Shown here in pieces: positions 50,064-62,966 of a stretch of 64,000 nt of DNA; position 1 is the stretch's first letter; every line of letters starts with the position of its first letter. Source of the stretch: Azoarcus sp. CIB. Its GTDB lineage: Bacteria; Pseudomonadota; Gammaproteobacteria; Burkholderiales; Rhodocyclaceae. A program made the translations under genes and the position numbers. Location of the stretch: positions 3,224,001 to 3,288,000 of the forward strand of contig NZ_CP011072.1 in NCBI RefSeq assembly GCF_001190925.1, given 5' to 3'. The notes below the pieces were generated by a model, which was given only the letters and a program-made list of their open reading frames with translations, was not told the DNA's origin and did no database searches.

Positions 50064-52661
50064 TTACACCGTAACCTGATCGGCAACTTCCGAGAACTCC
50101 TTGATCTGGTCGAAGTTCATGTAGCGGTACACTTCAGCAGCCTTGGCGTTGACCGCCTTGACCTGCTCCATATACTCGGCGACCGTCGGAATCTTGCCCA
50201 TCAGCGCGCAGACCGAAGCCAGTTCGGCCGAACCGAGGAAGACCTGAGTGTCGATGCCGAGGCGGTTCGGGAAGTTGCGCGTCGAGGTCGACATCGCCGT
50301 GCTGCCCTTGCGGATCTGCGCCTGGTTACCCATGCACAGCGAGCAACCCGGCATTTCCATGCGAGCGCCGGACTTGCCGAGGATCGCGTAGTAGCCTTCC
50401 TCGTTGAGGATCATGGCGTCCATCTTGGTCGGCGGGGCCACCCACAGGCGGGTCGGGATGTCCGACTTGCCTTCCAGGACCTTGCCCGCAGCACGGAAGT
50501 GGCCGATGTTGGTCATGCACGAGCCGATAAACACTTCGTCGATCTTGGTGCCGGAAACTTCGGACAGCAGCTTCACGTCGTCGGGGTCGTTCGGGCAGGC
50601 GACGATCGGCTCCTTGACGTCGGCCAGATCGATCTCGATCACGGCGGCGTACTGGGCATCCTTGTCGGCCTGGAGCAGTTCGGGCTTGGCGATCCACGCT
50701 TCCATGGCCTTGATGCGGCGGCCGAGCGTACGCGCGTCGGAGTAGCCGTTGGCGATCATCCACTTCATCAGCGTGATGTTCGAGCGCATGTACTCGATGA
50801 TCGGTGCCTTGTCGAGCTGGACGGCGCAGGCGGCGGCGGAACGCTCGGCGGCAGCGTCGGAGAGCTCGAACGCCTGCTCGACCTTCAGATCGGGCAGGCC
50901 TTCGATTTCGAGGATGCGACCGGAGAAGATGTTCTTCTTGCCCTGCTTGGCAACGGTCAGCAGACCCTGCTTGATGGCGTAGTAGGGAATCGCATTGACC
51001 AGATCACGCAGCGTGACGCCGTCCTGCAGCTTGCCCTTGAAGCGTACCAGCACGGATTCCGGCATATCCAGCGGCATGACGCCGGTGGCGGCGGCAAAGG
51101 CCACCAGACCGGAACCGGCCGGGAAGGAGATGCCGATCGGGAAGCGGGTGTGCGAGTCGCCGCCGGTACCGACGGTATCGGGCAGCAGCAGGCGGTTGAG
51201 CCAGGAGTGGATGACGCCGTCACCCGGACGCAGCGCAACGCCGCCACGGGTGCTGATGAAGGACGGCAGTTCGCGGTGCATCTTGACGTCGACCAGCTTC
51301 GGATAGGCGGCGGTGTGGCAGAAGGACTGCATCACCATGTCGGCGGAGAAGCCGAGGCAGGCCAGATCCTTCAGCTCGTCGCGGGTCATCGGGCCGGTGG
51401 TGTCCTGCGAGCCGACGGTGGTCATCTTCGGTTCGCAGTAGGTGCCCGGCAGGATGCCCTTGCCTTCCGGCAGGCCGCAGGCGCGACCGACCATCTTCTG
51501 CGCGAGTGAGTAGCCCTTGCCCGGGTCCTGCGGCTGCGCCGGCAGACGGAACAGCGTCGACACCGGCAGACCCAGCGCTTCGCGCGCCTTGGTCGTCAGG
51601 CCACGGCCGACGATCAGCGGGATGCGGCCACCGGCGCGTACTTCATCGAGGATGACCGGGGTCTTGAGCTGCGATTCGGCGATCACGGCACCGTTCTTCA
51701 GCGCGGTGACCTTGGCCGTGGCGGCGTCGATCTTCAGTTCGATCTCGTCGCCCATGTCCATCTGGCCGACGTCGAGTTCGATCGGCAGCGCGCCGGCGTC
51801 TTCCATCGTGTTGAAGAAGATCGGGGCGATCTTGGAGCCGATGCACACGCCGCCGAAGCGCTTGTTCGGGACGAAGGGGATGTCTTCGCCGGTGAACCAC
51901 AGCACCGAGTTGGTCGCGGACTTGCGCGAGGAGCCCGTGCCGACCACGTCGCCGACGTAGGCGATCAGGTTGCCCTTCTTGGCCAAGCCTTCGAGCTGCT
52001 TGACGGGGCCGCGCGAGCCCGGCTCGTCGGCCTCGATGCCCGGACGCGGGTTCTTGAGCATGGCCAGCGCGTGCAGCGGGATGTCGGGACGCGACCAGGC
52101 GTCCGGAGCGGGCGACAGGTCGTCGGTGTTGGTTTCGCCGGTGACCTTGAAGACGGTCAACTTCTGCGAGGCGGGGACTTCCGGACGCGAGGTGAACCAC
52201 TCGGCGTTCGCCCAGCTCTGCATGACGGCCTTGGCGTTGGCATTGCCGGCCTTCGCGAGCTCGGCGACGTCGTGGAAATAATCGAAGACCAGCAGGGTCT
52301 TCTTCAGGCCTTCGGCGGCCACGGTGCCGACTTCAGCATCGGCCAGCACGTCGATCAGCGGCTTGACGTTGTAGCCGCCCAGCATCGTGCCCAGCAGCTC
52401 GGTCGCCTTGGCGCGCGACACCAGCGCACAGCTTTCTTCGCCCTTGGCCAGCTTGGCCAGGAAGGCGGCCTTGACCTTGGCAGCGTCGTCCACGCCGGCG
52501 GGAACGCGATAGGTCAGCAGCTCGACGAGGAAGGCTTCCTCGCCCTTCGGCGGGTTCTTCAGCAGGGCAACCAGATCCTCTGTCTGCTGCTTGGAGAGCG
52601 GCAGCGGCGGGATGCCGAGGGCGGCACGCTCGGCGACGTGGGCACGGTAGGCTTCAAGCAC
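50064..52661 (-). CDS. acnB: Aconitate hydratase B
   Basis: TCA-cycle enzyme converting citrate to isocitrate, and possibly 2-methylisocitrate chemistry, 865 residues. The N-terminal HEAT-like domain ([20 protein letters not shown]) is specific to the AcnB class. The [4Fe-4S] cysteines are C715 ([11 protein letters not shown]), C773 and C776 ([10 protein letters not shown]). [20 protein letters not shown] is the conserved substrate loop. It is divergent from acnA and has a promoter with an adjoining palindrome upstream. Confidence 0.97.
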   Translation of the reverse strand: MLEAYRAHVAERAALGIPPLPLSKQQTEDLVALLKNPPKGEEAFLVELLTYRVPAGVDDAAKVKAAFLAKLAKGEESCALVSRAKATELLGTMLGGYNVKPLIDVLADAEVGTVAAEGLKKTLLVFDYFHDVAELAKAGNANAKAVMQSWANAEWFTSRPEVPASQKLTVFKVTGETNTDDLSPAPDAWSRPDIPLHALAMLKNPRPGIEADEPGSRGPVKQLEGLAKKGNLIAYVGDVVGTGSSRKSATNSVLWFTGEDIPFVPNKRFGGVCIGSKIAPIFFNTMEDAGALPIELDVGQMDMGDEIELKIDAATAKVTALKNGAVIAESQLKTPVILDEVRAGGRIPLIVGRGLTTKAREALGLPVSTLFRLPAQPQDPGKGYSLAQKMVGRACGLPEGKGILPGTYCEPKMTTVGSQDTTGPMTRDELKDLACLGFSADMVMQSFCHTAAYPKLVDVKMHRELPSFISTRGGVALRPGDGVIHSWLNRLLLPDTVGTGGDSHTRFPIGISFPAGSGLVAFAAATGVMPLDMPESVLVRFKGKLQDGVTLRDLVNAIPYYAIKQGLLTVAKQGKKNIFSGRILEIEGLPDLKVEQAFELSDAAAERSAAACAVQLDKAPIIEYMRSNITLMKWMIANGYSDARTLGRRIKAMEAWIAKPELLQADKDAQYAAVIEIDLADVKEPIVACPNDPDDVKLLSEVSGTKIDEVFIGSCMTNIGHFRAAGKVLEGKSDIPTRLWVAPPTKMDAMILNEEGYYAILGKSGARMEMPGCSLCMGNQAQIRKGSTAMSTSTRNFPNRLGIDTQVFLGSAELASVCALMGKIPTVAEYMEQVKAVNAKAAEVYRYMNFDQIKEFSEVADQVTV

Positions 52662-52988
52662 GGCGGATTCCTTCCTTATTCGTGACGTTGGCTGGGCGTC
52701 GGGGCAGCGGACCCGGGCGACGCTGCGAGATTATATGTCTTTTATAAGACTTGAGGTGCAATGCAACAACGATGGCTCGTCAGCGCGCGAATTCTACTCC
52801 TACCCAAGGACTTGCGTACGCTCACCGGCGGCCCCATGGCGACCGCATTCGCCCCGTCCGTCGTCTGAACCGGGCCAGGCGGCGCGGGGAACGCATCGAA
52901 GGCGTGCCGTTCCAACAGAAATCGGATAACGAATTCCCGGATCGCCGCCGGGCACCTCGCTCACGAAACGCAAGGAAGGAGATCGACC
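52662..52988. other. acnB/acnA divergent intergenic region
   Basis: A 327-bp stretch without a gene. It holds the acnB leader and ribosome site (AAGGAAGGAATCC on the minus strand), the acnB -10 box and palindrome at 52730-52750, and near its right end the acnA ribosome site AAGGAG. I found no convincing promoter for acnA and no conserved small ORF in between. Confidence 0.7.
52730..52750 (-). promoter_or_regulatory. acnB -10 box with adjoining palindrome
   Basis: On the minus strand a perfect TATAAT (52735-52730) is preceded one base upstream by GTCTTATAAAAGAC (52750-52737), whose arms GTCTT and AAGAC pair. A palindrome lying between -35 and -10 is a typical repressor site. It resembles operators of GntR-type regulators, which is only a suggestion. 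Confidence 0.6.
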
Positions 52989-55706
<2,718 letters not shown>

Positions 55707-55723
55707 CTCCGGATATTTTTGCC

Positions 55724-56113
55724 ATGCTCGCCATCCCCTGCCCCTGCCAATCCGGAAAAACTTTCACCGAGTGCTGCGCGCCAGTGATCGCCGGCGAAGT
55801 CCCGGCCGAGTCGGCCGAGGCGCTGATGCGCAGCCGCTACACCGCGTTCACGCAGTCCAACGAGGCTTACCTGCTCGAGAGCTGGCACCAATCGACGCGC
55901 CCCACGACGCTGGACCTCGCCGGCGGGGAGCCGGCACCGAAGTGGATCGGCCTGCAGGTGCGGCAGCATCTGCAGACCGGGGAGAACACCGCCATCGTCG
56001 AGTTCGTCGCCCGCTACCGCGTGGGCGGGCGAGCCCATCGCCTGCACGAAACCAGCCGCTTCGTGCGCGAGGAGCACCGCTGGTATTACGTAGACGGCGA
56101 AATCCATGAATAA
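55724..56113 (+). CDS. YchJ-like UPF0225 protein with SEC-C motif
   Basis: Small cytoplasmic protein of 129 residues. The N-terminal SEC-C zinc motif has C6, C8, C17 and C18 (IPCPCQSGKTFTECC), followed by an NTF2-like domain with LMRSRYTAFTQSNEAYLLES and WIGLQV. Function is unknown; SEC-C motifs bind zinc and often contact SecB or ribosomes. It starts 17 bp after acnA and is probably co-transcribed with it. A second SEC-C protein is encoded at 60304-61032. Confidence 0.92.
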   Translation: MLAIPCPCQSGKTFTECCAPVIAGEVPAESAEALMRSRYTAFTQSNEAYLLESWHQSTRPTTLDLAGGEPAPKWIGLQVRQHLQTGENTAIVEFVARYRVGGRAHRLHETSRFVREEHRWYYVDGEIHE

Positions 56114-56221
56114 AACCACACCCGCCGAGAATCGCCGCCGCCTATAATCGGTCCGCAATATGACCTTCACGTGAGCGGGCGCCCATCCGGGGTGCTTCCG
56201 CCGCCTTGTCGCGAGACCGGC

Positions 56222-56605
56222 ATGAACCTCGAAAAAGTCATCTTCGGCTTCTTCATCGTCCTCGCGGCGACCCTCAACTTCGGCTTCTTCGTCGGCGACC
56301 TCGACGATCCCGTGCATCACGAGATCAACGAGCTGTTCGTCGCGATCGTCGTGAACCTGATCGCGACCATCCTCAAGCTCGGCGACCGCACGCAGATCGG
56401 CGCCATCCACCTCGCGACCAGCCTGGTCGCGGACCTGCAGCTGATCGCCGCGGCGATGGTGTGGGGCTATGCCGAACACATCGCAGGCACGGGTATGACG
56501 CCGGTGATGGTCGCGCGCGTCGTCTCCCTGGCGGGCGGAGCCCTGTTCGCCAACGTCGTGTCGGTGATCATCCTGATCGCCGAGACGATCATGCAGCGCC
56601 GTTAG
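56222..56605 (+). CDS. Small integral membrane protein beside a potassium channel
   Basis: 127 residues with three to four hydrophobic segments: residues 5-25 (VIFGFFIVLAATLNFGFFVG), about 38-55, about 66-84 and about 100-122. A conserved-looking acidic loop DLDDPVHHEINE follows the first helix. I do not know a function; I recall similar small proteins next to TrkA-type channels. The stop is 14 bp before the channel gene on the same strand, so an auxiliary channel subunit is a reasonable inference. Confidence 0.8.
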   Translation: MNLEKVIFGFFIVLAATLNFGFFVGDLDDPVHHEINELFVAIVVNLIATILKLGDRTQIGAIHLATSLVADLQLIAAAMVWGYAEHIAGTGMTPVMVARVVSLAGGALFANVVSVIILIAETIMQRR

Positions 56606-56619
56606 CCGGGTCTGCCGCG

Positions 56620-58353
56620 ATGATGCCGCTGCTGCGCCATCAGAGCGTCTTCTTCCTGATCATGCGGCGCCTGCGCGCGCCGCTCATCCTGCTGATCGTC
56701 ATCATCGCGATCTCGGTGTTCGGCCTCACGCTGGCGCCCGGAGTTGATGCGGACGGCAAACCCGCGAACATCAGCTTCTTCCACGCGCTGTACTTCATCA
56801 GCTACACCGCGACGACGATCGGCTTCGGCGAGATCCCCTACGCCTTCTCCGACCAGCAGCGCCTGTGGGTTCTTATCTGCATCTACATGTCGGTCGTGGG
56901 CTGGGCCTACACGGTAGGCACCGTGTTCGCGCTGCTCGCCGACCGCAACCTGCAGCAGGCGATCCGCACGCAGAGCTTTATGCGCGCAGTGCGCAACCTG
57001 CGCGAGCCCTTCTACCTCGTGTGCGGATTCGGCGAGACCGGTCGGCTGATCTGCGACGCGCTAGACCGCCTCGGATTCCGCGCAGTAGTCATCGAACTGG
57101 ACGACACCAAGGTCGGCGAGATCGAACTGCACGGCTACCGTGCCGACATCCCTGCCCTGTGCGCCGACGCGCACAACCCGGAAAACCTCACGTTCGCAGG
57201 CCTCACCCACCGCAGCTGCATCGGCGTGATCGCGCTGACCAACGACGATAGCGCCAACTTGGCGATCGCGATCGCCGCGCGCCTGCTCGCCCCCAAGATC
57301 CCCGCACTGTGCCGCGCCGAATCCGCCGAAACGGCCGCCAACATGGCCTCCTTCGGCACACGCCACATCATCAACCCGTTCGAGAAATTCTCCGAATACC
57401 TTGCGCTCGCGCTGCACGCACCGGCCGCGTGGCACCTGCTGACCTGGCTCACGGGCGTGCCCGGCACGACGATGGAGCGCCAGCGCGATCCCCCGCACGG
57501 CGAATGGATCCTGTGCGGACATGGCCGCTTCGGGCGCATGCTCGCGCACGTTCTGGAGCGGGAAGGCGTCCCGCTCACGATCATCGACCGCAATGCGGCC
57601 CCGCCGGCGCCGTCGGTGCGCTGGGTGCAGGGCGAAGGGACCGGCGCCCCCGCGCTCGAAGCGGCCGGCGTGCGCCGCGCGGCGGGCATCGTCGCCGCGA
57701 CTGCCAACGACGTGGACAACCTGTCGACGGTGGTTACGGCGCGCGAACTCAATCCGGCGCTGTTCGTGATCCTGCGCCAGAACCACTTCGCGAACAATTC
57801 ACTGTTCGAGGCCTTCGACTACGACGTCAACGTGGTCCCCAGCCGCATCATCGCCCACGAATGCCTAGCGATCCTCACAACGCCGCTGCTGGTCCCCTTC
57901 CTCGAGGACATGAAGCGGCACGACGAGGAATGGTGCGGCCGGCTGCTCAAGCGCCTGACGGGAAAATTCGGCTGGGATATCCCGGCCGTATGGAGCGAGC
58001 GCATCAACCTCAGCCGGGCCCCGGCGCTGTACCGCAAGCTGATGAAGGGCGCGACGGTCGAACTGCAGTCGCTGCTGAAATCCCCGTCAAACCGCGACGA
58101 CGCCCTCGCATGCGAAATCCTCCTGCTGCGGCGCGACGACGACGACCACCTGCTGATCCCCGAGGGCGACACCGAACTGCGGCCAGGCGACGAGCTGCTG
58201 CTGGTGGGCACGGCGGAAGCGCAGAGGGAGTTCGGCCTGCTGATCTCGAACGAACATGCGCTCGTCTATGTCCTCACGGGCACGGACCTTCCCGGCGGCT
58301 GGATTTGGGAGCGCCTGTCGCGCAACCGGGCCGCGCAAAGCGAGACCACATAG
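56620..58353 (+). CDS. Potassium channel with two RCK (TrkA-N) modules
   Basis: 577-residue membrane protein. Two N-terminal helices (about 18-42 and 85-110) flank a pore with filter segment TATTIGFGEIPYAF, in which TIGFGE replaces the canonical TVGYGD. The cytosolic part has two Rossmann RCK units: FYLVCGFGETGRLICDALDR near 130 and WILCGHGRFGRMLAHVLERE near 295, and a C-terminal TrkA-C-like domain (DTELRPGDELLLVGT). It would gate K+ flow in response to a nucleotide or ion. It starts with a double Met at 56620. Confidence 0.88.
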   Translation: MMPLLRHQSVFFLIMRRLRAPLILLIVIIAISVFGLTLAPGVDADGKPANISFFHALYFISYTATTIGFGEIPYAFSDQQRLWVLICIYMSVVGWAYTVGTVFALLADRNLQQAIRTQSFMRAVRNLREPFYLVCGFGETGRLICDALDRLGFRAVVIELDDTKVGEIELHGYRADIPALCADAHNPENLTFAGLTHRSCIGVIALTNDDSANLAIAIAARLLAPKIPALCRAESAETAANMASFGTRHIINPFEKFSEYLALALHAPAAWHLLTWLTGVPGTTMERQRDPPHGEWILCGHGRFGRMLAHVLEREGVPLTIIDRNAAPPAPSVRWVQGEGTGAPALEAAGVRRAAGIVAATANDVDNLSTVVTARELNPALFVILRQNHFANNSLFEAFDYDVNVVPSRIIAHECLAILTTPLLVPFLEDMKRHDEEWCGRLLKRLTGKFGWDIPAVWSERINLSRAPALYRKLMKGATVELQSLLKSPSNRDDALACEILLLRRDDDDHLLIPEGDTELRPGDELLLVGTAEAQREFGLLISNEHALVYVLTGTDLPGGWIWERLSRNRAAQSETT

Positions 58354-58383
58354 CGCCGCCAGGCCGAGCCGCCAAAGCCGGAA

Positions 58384-58602
58384 TCACTCGGAAGCGACCA
58401 GCACCACCGTTTCGCCGCCAAGGCACACGGTCGCGCCCGGCCTCAATTTCGCGCGCTTGCGCGACTCCACCTTGCCATCGACGGTGACCCGCCCCGCCTC
58501 GACGGCCGCGTGGGCCTCGCCGCCGGTGCCGGTCAACCCGGTCGCCTTCAGCAGTTGATCGAGCTGGATGTATTCGCCGCGCACGGCAAACGAAACTGTC
58601 AT
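58384..58602 (-). CDS. S4-domain RNA-binding protein, YbcJ-like
   Basis: 72-residue protein consisting of one S4 fold: IQLDQLLKATGLTGTGGEAH, AAVEAGRVTVDGKVESRKRA and a final beta strand. The ATG at 58602 has GGGAGA six bases upstream; the frame is open eleven codons further without a good start signal. YbcJ-type proteins are thought to bind structured RNA. It is convergent with the potassium channel and divergent from the Ap4A phosphorylase gene. Confidence 0.88.
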   Translation of the reverse strand: MTVSFAVRGEYIQLDQLLKATGLTGTGGEAHAAVEAGRVTVDGKVESRKRAKLRPGATVCLGGETVVLVASE

Positions 58603-58709
58603 GCATTTCTCCCGCGCAGCCGATACGCTGCGCAATTCAAATTGATCGACCGGAAGCCGTCAGCCTACACTGCCGGCTAACCGTTTGCCGTCCTATTGCC
58701 GCCACGACC

Positions 58710-59573
58710 ATGTCCGACAACCTGCTGCAGCGGATCGACCGCACCCTAAGTCGCGCAGCCGACTCCGGCGCGCTCCTGCCCATCCGCACCGAACGGACCC
58801 CGATCCAGGACAATGGCATCGGCTTCACGGTGCGCTGGGTGTCCACGCTCGCGCACAAGGACGCCGCGCGCGTCGAGGCCGCGGTGAAACGCGACCCGGA
58901 CTTCAATCCCTTTCTCCCACCCGACCCGGAACTGACCGTCGGCCCACTCGGCGAACAGCACCTGGGCGTACTGAACAAATTTCCCGTCATCGCGCGCCAC
59001 CTGCTGATCGTCACGCGCGCGTTCGAGGCACAGACGGCGCCATTGACGCGGACCGACTTCATCGCGCTAGCCACCGTGATGGCGTCGCTCGGCGGGCTCG
59101 GCTTCTACAACGGTGGCAGCGAAGCGGGTGCCAGCCAGCGCCACAAGCACCTGCAATGGATTCCCGACGCCGAGGAAACGGCACGCCTGGGCCTGTTCAC
59201 CGATCAGCTGCCCGCCGACCTGCCCCCCTTCGCCCACGCCACGCACGAGGCGCTCCCCTGGCGCCACACTTTCGTGCGCCTGCCGCGCTGCGCCGACGCC
59301 GTGTCGCTTGGCGAAGCCATGCACCATGCATTCCGGAACGGCTGCGAAACGCTCGGTATCGACCCCGCGGCAGAACCGATGCCGCCCTACAATTTCCTTG
59401 TGTCGCGCGACTGGATGACCGTGATCCCGCGCATCCGCGAGCGTCACGAGAACATCTCGGTCAATGCGCTGGGCTTTGCCGGCTCGCTGTTCGTGCGGCG
59501 CCCGGAGGAAATCGAGACCGTGCGGGCGATCGGCCCGCTCAGGCTGCTCGCGGCCGTCGCGCGTCCGCGCTGA
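58710..59573 (+). CDS. Ap4A phosphorylase / ATP adenylyltransferase family
   Basis: 287-residue HIT-superfamily nucleotidyltransferase of the APA1/2 type, which splits diadenosine tetraphosphate with phosphate to ADP and ATP. The HIT-like motif is HKHLQ with H145, H147 and Q149, preceded by NGGSEAGASQRHKH. LNKFPVIARHLLIVTRAFE and PPYNFLVSRDWMTVIPR are family segments. Its stop abuts the end of the convergent CxxCxxCC protein gene with no gap. Ap4A removal is linked to stress signalling. Confidence 0.92.
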   Translation: MSDNLLQRIDRTLSRAADSGALLPIRTERTPIQDNGIGFTVRWVSTLAHKDAARVEAAVKRDPDFNPFLPPDPELTVGPLGEQHLGVLNKFPVIARHLLIVTRAFEAQTAPLTRTDFIALATVMASLGGLGFYNGGSEAGASQRHKHLQWIPDAEETARLGLFTDQLPADLPPFAHATHEALPWRHTFVRLPRCADAVSLGEAMHHAFRNGCETLGIDPAAEPMPPYNFLVSRDWMTVIPRIRERHENISVNALGFAGSLFVRRPEEIETVRAIGPLRLLAAVARPR

Positions 59574-59936
59574 TCACCCGGACTGCTCCGCCGCCGCAAG
59601 CGGCCGCAAGGCCGGCAGCCCGATCTGCGCGCGCAGCTCGTTGCATTTCCGATTCGGCGAGCCGTCCGCCTCATGCGACGGAAACTCGCGGCACGGCGTC
59701 GGACGCCGCTCGTAGATCGTGCACGACACCTGCTCGCCGGGCTGCCCCGCGAGCGCCACACAGCGGCGCGGCTCCTCGTTCGTCCCGTTCATGCAGCGCA
59801 GATGCAGGTTGAGCTTTTCCGTCAACTCGGCGGGCACGAACCCGCCGGGTGCGTCGTCCGCCTCGCCCCAGTAGAACGACACACGGAATTTGACGCAGCA
59901 CATGCCGCAATCGAGGCAAGGGTTGCCATCACTCAT
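59574..59936 (-). CDS. YkgJ-like CxxCxxCC cluster protein (copy 2)
   Basis: 120-residue cytoplasmic protein with the putative metal-binding pattern CLDCGMCCVKFRVSF, then RRCVALAG, SCTIYERRPTPCREF and a last Cys in RKCNELR, eight cysteines in all. The family (YkgJ/UPF0153) is thought to bind zinc or an Fe-S cluster; function is unknown. The neighbouring gene encodes a clear paralog in the same order. It is the last gene of the five-gene minus-strand operon that begins with dusC, 9 bp after the paralog. Confidence 0.88.
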   Translation of the reverse strand: MSDGNPCLDCGMCCVKFRVSFYWGEADDAPGGFVPAELTEKLNLHLRCMNGTNEEPRRCVALAGQPGEQVSCTIYERRPTPCREFPSHEADGSPNRKCNELRAQIGLPALRPLAAAEQSG

Positions 59937-59945
59937 GACCTCGCC

Positions 59946-60299
59946 TCAGAGCGGCTGCAATCCGTGGCGCCGACGCGCGCGGTCGCAGGCATCCTCGCCG
60001 ATGCCGAGCGCCGCGTAGGGCGCGAAGTCGCGACAGGGTGACGGCCGCCCGACATAGATCGTGCAGCCGACCCGGCTGCCGACCTCGCCCGCGAGCGCGA
60101 CGCAGCGCGGCGGCGCCTCGTCGGTGCCGCGCATGCGCACGAGCTCGCCGGTCACTGGAACGGTCATCGCGTCGGGTACGCCCCCCGAGGTCGCGCTGGC
60201 CAGCTCGGAACGATGGAAATCGACGCGAAACGCGGCGCAACAGGCACCGCAGCGGGTGCAGTGATCGTCGCTCACGCCGCGCCCCGCATCCGTGCGCAA
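59946..60299 (-). CDS. YkgJ-like CxxCxxCC cluster protein (copy 1)
   Basis: Up to 117 residues with the same cysteine plan as its neighbour: CTRCGACCAAFRVDF, PRCVALAG, GCTIYVGRPSPCRDF and ACDRARR. No ATG is suitably placed; the frame starts with TTG at 60299, four bases after the SEC-C gene, or GTG at 60275 (VSDDHCTRCG), which better matches the paralog N-terminus MSDGNPCLDCG. Tandem duplication of a small metal-binding protein is evident. The function is not known. Confidence 0.85.
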   Translation of the reverse strand: MRTDAGRGVSDDHCTRCGACCAAFRVDFHRSELASATSGGVPDAMTVPVTGELVRMRGTDEAPPRCVALAGEVGSRVGCTIYVGRPSPCRDFAPYAALGIGEDACDRARRRHGLQPL

Positions 60300-60303
60300 C
60301 GCC

Positions 60304-61032
<729 letters not shown>

Positions 61033-61050
61033 TTATCTCCGGAATGCCTT

Positions 61051-61755
61051 TCAGCGTGCGCCATCCTCTTGCCGCGCGCAAGCCTGCGCATCGAGATCGC
61101 AAACCAGGCGGAATAGCGTCTGGCCGGAATCGCGGTACTTGCGCTCGAACGGCGTCAGGGGCGCGGGCGCCTCGAAGGTTTCCCAGGCGACTTCGCGGCC
61201 GGTCGCCAGCGCTAGCGCACACGCGAATTCCTCGATGTACACGCGCCAGTTCGTGCGGCATTCGAGCACGCCACCCAGTCGCGGAATGAAAGGAAACACG
61301 GGATGAGCGTGCCAGCGGCGCGCAAGGTGACCGATCTTGGGCCACGGGTTCGGATAGAGGATGTAGTGACGGGCGAGCCGCAGGCCCGCATCGCTCATCA
61401 GGCGCCAGTAATCGACGAGATCCGCCCGCACGAAGACCATGTTCTTCGGCAGCAGCGCGTCGGGATAGGGCTTGCGGCGGTTGAGGCGATCCGCGGACTG
61501 ATCGACGCCGATCACCCAGTGATCGGGAAAGGCGCGCGCGAGCTGGATCGTGCTGTGGCCGACCCCGCAGCCGGCATCGAGGATCAGCGGCGCGTTGCGA
61601 TCCCAGCCGGCGAGGCTGGCCTCGAACGCGGCATGGTTGTAATCCAGGCAGGGCTTGCGGAAGGGCTCGGCGAGATGGCGCTGCACGCGCCGCACCAGCT
61701 GCTCATGCACGCCCGACTGGGCGCTCTCGGGGATGCGCGAATTTGCGTAACTCAT
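61051..61755 (-). CDS. TrmB-like SAM-dependent tRNA methyltransferase
   Basis: 234 residues. The SAM-binding motif I is LILDAGCGVGHSTIQLARAF, and YPNPWPKIGHLARRWHAHP corresponds to the TrmB catalytic segment that usually reads FPDPWPKKRHHKRR. The N-terminus is longer and different from trmB of E. coli, and the PDPWPK Asp is Asn, so this is probably a TrmB paralog; whether it makes m7G46 is open. It starts 14 bp after dusC and shares a tRNA-modification theme with it. Confidence 0.87.
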   Translation of the reverse strand: MSYANSRIPESAQSGVHEQLVRRVQRHLAEPFRKPCLDYNHAAFEASLAGWDRNAPLILDAGCGVGHSTIQLARAFPDHWVIGVDQSADRLNRRKPYPDALLPKNMVFVRADLVDYWRLMSDAGLRLARHYILYPNPWPKIGHLARRWHAHPVFPFIPRLGGVLECRTNWRVYIEEFACALALATGREVAWETFEAPAPLTPFERKYRDSGQTLFRLVCDLDAQACARQEDGAR

Positions 61756-61769
61756 CGAATTCGTCCGGT

Positions 61770-62756
61770 TCAGGCCGCCAGCGGCAGCGCTGCGGCGGCA
61801 ATGCCGTGGCGCACGAGGGCGGCGTCGATCTCGGGGGGCCGGCGCGCCGCACGGACCTCGCGGAACAGGCGCTCGGCCTGCGGATAATTGCGGCGCAGCA
61901 GATTCAGCCACTGCTTGAGGCGCCCCGGCGAATGCTGCGGCAGCAGCCTTTCCCGAACCCGGCGCCAAAAGAGTGCGAGCAGCGGCTGCAGTTCCGCCCA
62001 CTCCGCGTCGCGGTCGACCGAGCAATCGCCTGCGCTGCCATGCGCACGCAAGCGGCGCGCGAGGAAGGGATCGGCGACCGCCCCGCGCCCCAGCATCACG
62101 TCGGCAACCCCGCTCTCGGCGCGGCAGCGCCGCCAGTCCACCTCGGACCATACTTCGCCGTTGGCGGTCACGGGAATGTCCACCGCCTCCGCGATGCGCG
62201 CAATCCACACCCAATGCGCGGGCGGACGGTAACCGTCGAGCTTGGTGCGCGCATGCACGACCAGGCCTTCCACGCCCCCAGCGGCGAGCGCCTGGGCACA
62301 TTCGACAGCCTTCGACGCATCGGTGACACCCAGACGCATTTTCGCGGTGAACGGCACCCCGACCGGCACGGCACCCCGCACGGCCGCGGCGATGCGATGG
62401 AGGAGCTCCGGCTCGTCGAGCAGTACGGCTCCGCCGCGATGGCGGTTCACCGTCGGCGCAGGGCAGCCGAAATTGAGGTCGATGCCAGGAGGGGCGAGCT
62501 CGGCGAGATGTGCCGCATTGTCGGCAAGGCAGGAGGGATCCGAACCCAGCAGCTGCACGCGTACCGGCACCGACGCCCGGGTCCGCCCGCCGGACTGCAG
62601 TTCGGGGCTGATGCGTCGGTAGACGCGATGCGGAAGGAGCGTACCGGACACGCGCGCGAATTCGCTCACGGCCCAGTCGTAGGGACAGGCGCGGGTGAGC
62701 ACGTCGCGCAAATCGGCGTCGAGCAGACCTTCCATCGGCGCGAGCAGCAGACGCAC
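61770..62756 (-). CDS. dusC: tRNA-dihydrouridine synthase C
   Basis: FMN-dependent enzyme that reduces U16 of tRNA to dihydrouridine. I choose the GTG at 62756: GGGAG lies five bases upstream, and the product then begins with RLLLAPMEG, matching E. coli DusC from residue 2 onward. Length is 328 residues. The catalytic cysteine is C98 in DLNFGCPAPTVNRH, the same number as in E. coli. VVHARTKLDGYRPP and VTANGEVWSEVDW are the substrate and FMN segments. It heads a five-gene operon with gaps of 14, 18, 4 and 9 bp. Confidence 0.94.
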   Translation of the reverse strand: MRLLLAPMEGLLDADLRDVLTRACPYDWAVSEFARVSGTLLPHRVYRRISPELQSGGRTRASVPVRVQLLGSDPSCLADNAAHLAELAPPGIDLNFGCPAPTVNRHRGGAVLLDEPELLHRIAAAVRGAVPVGVPFTAKMRLGVTDASKAVECAQALAAGGVEGLVVHARTKLDGYRPPAHWVWIARIAEAVDIPVTANGEVWSEVDWRRCRAESGVADVMLGRGAVADPFLARRLRAHGSAGDCSVDRDAEWAELQPLLALFWRRVRERLLPQHSPGRLKQWLNLLRRNYPQAERLFREVRAARRPPEIDAALVRHGIAAAALPLAA

Positions 62757-62875
62757 ACCAACTCCCTGAAAAAAGGGCGATATTGTAAGCCCATCCGCGA
62801 TCCGGGCGAACATGGTGGTGACGCCTGCCCACCACCAGCACTAGCGGCATCCCCGCCCGGGCGCCCCCGCCTCAC

Positions 62876-62904
62876 TTGCCTTGTCGCGGCCGATCAAGGA
62901 TAAT
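62876..62904 (+). promoter_or_regulatory. rpmE promoter and leader hairpin
   Basis: -35 TTGCCT (62876-62881) and -10 GATAAT (62899-62904) with a 17-bp spacer, 62 bp before rpmE. In the leader GGGCGG (62927-62932) pairs with CCGCCC (62942-62947), ending 19 bases before the ATG, a possible site for ribosomal-protein feedback. Confidence 0.6.
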
Positions 62905-62966
62905 TCCCGGTTTCCACCCGTTATCAGGGCGGCCACATTCACCGCCCGCTTGTCCAAGGAATCGCC

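Noticed and set aside
56143-56148. Perfect TATAAT before the small membrane protein gene
   Set aside because: No acceptable -35 box at 16-18 bp spacing and no extended -10, so I did not list it as a promoter.
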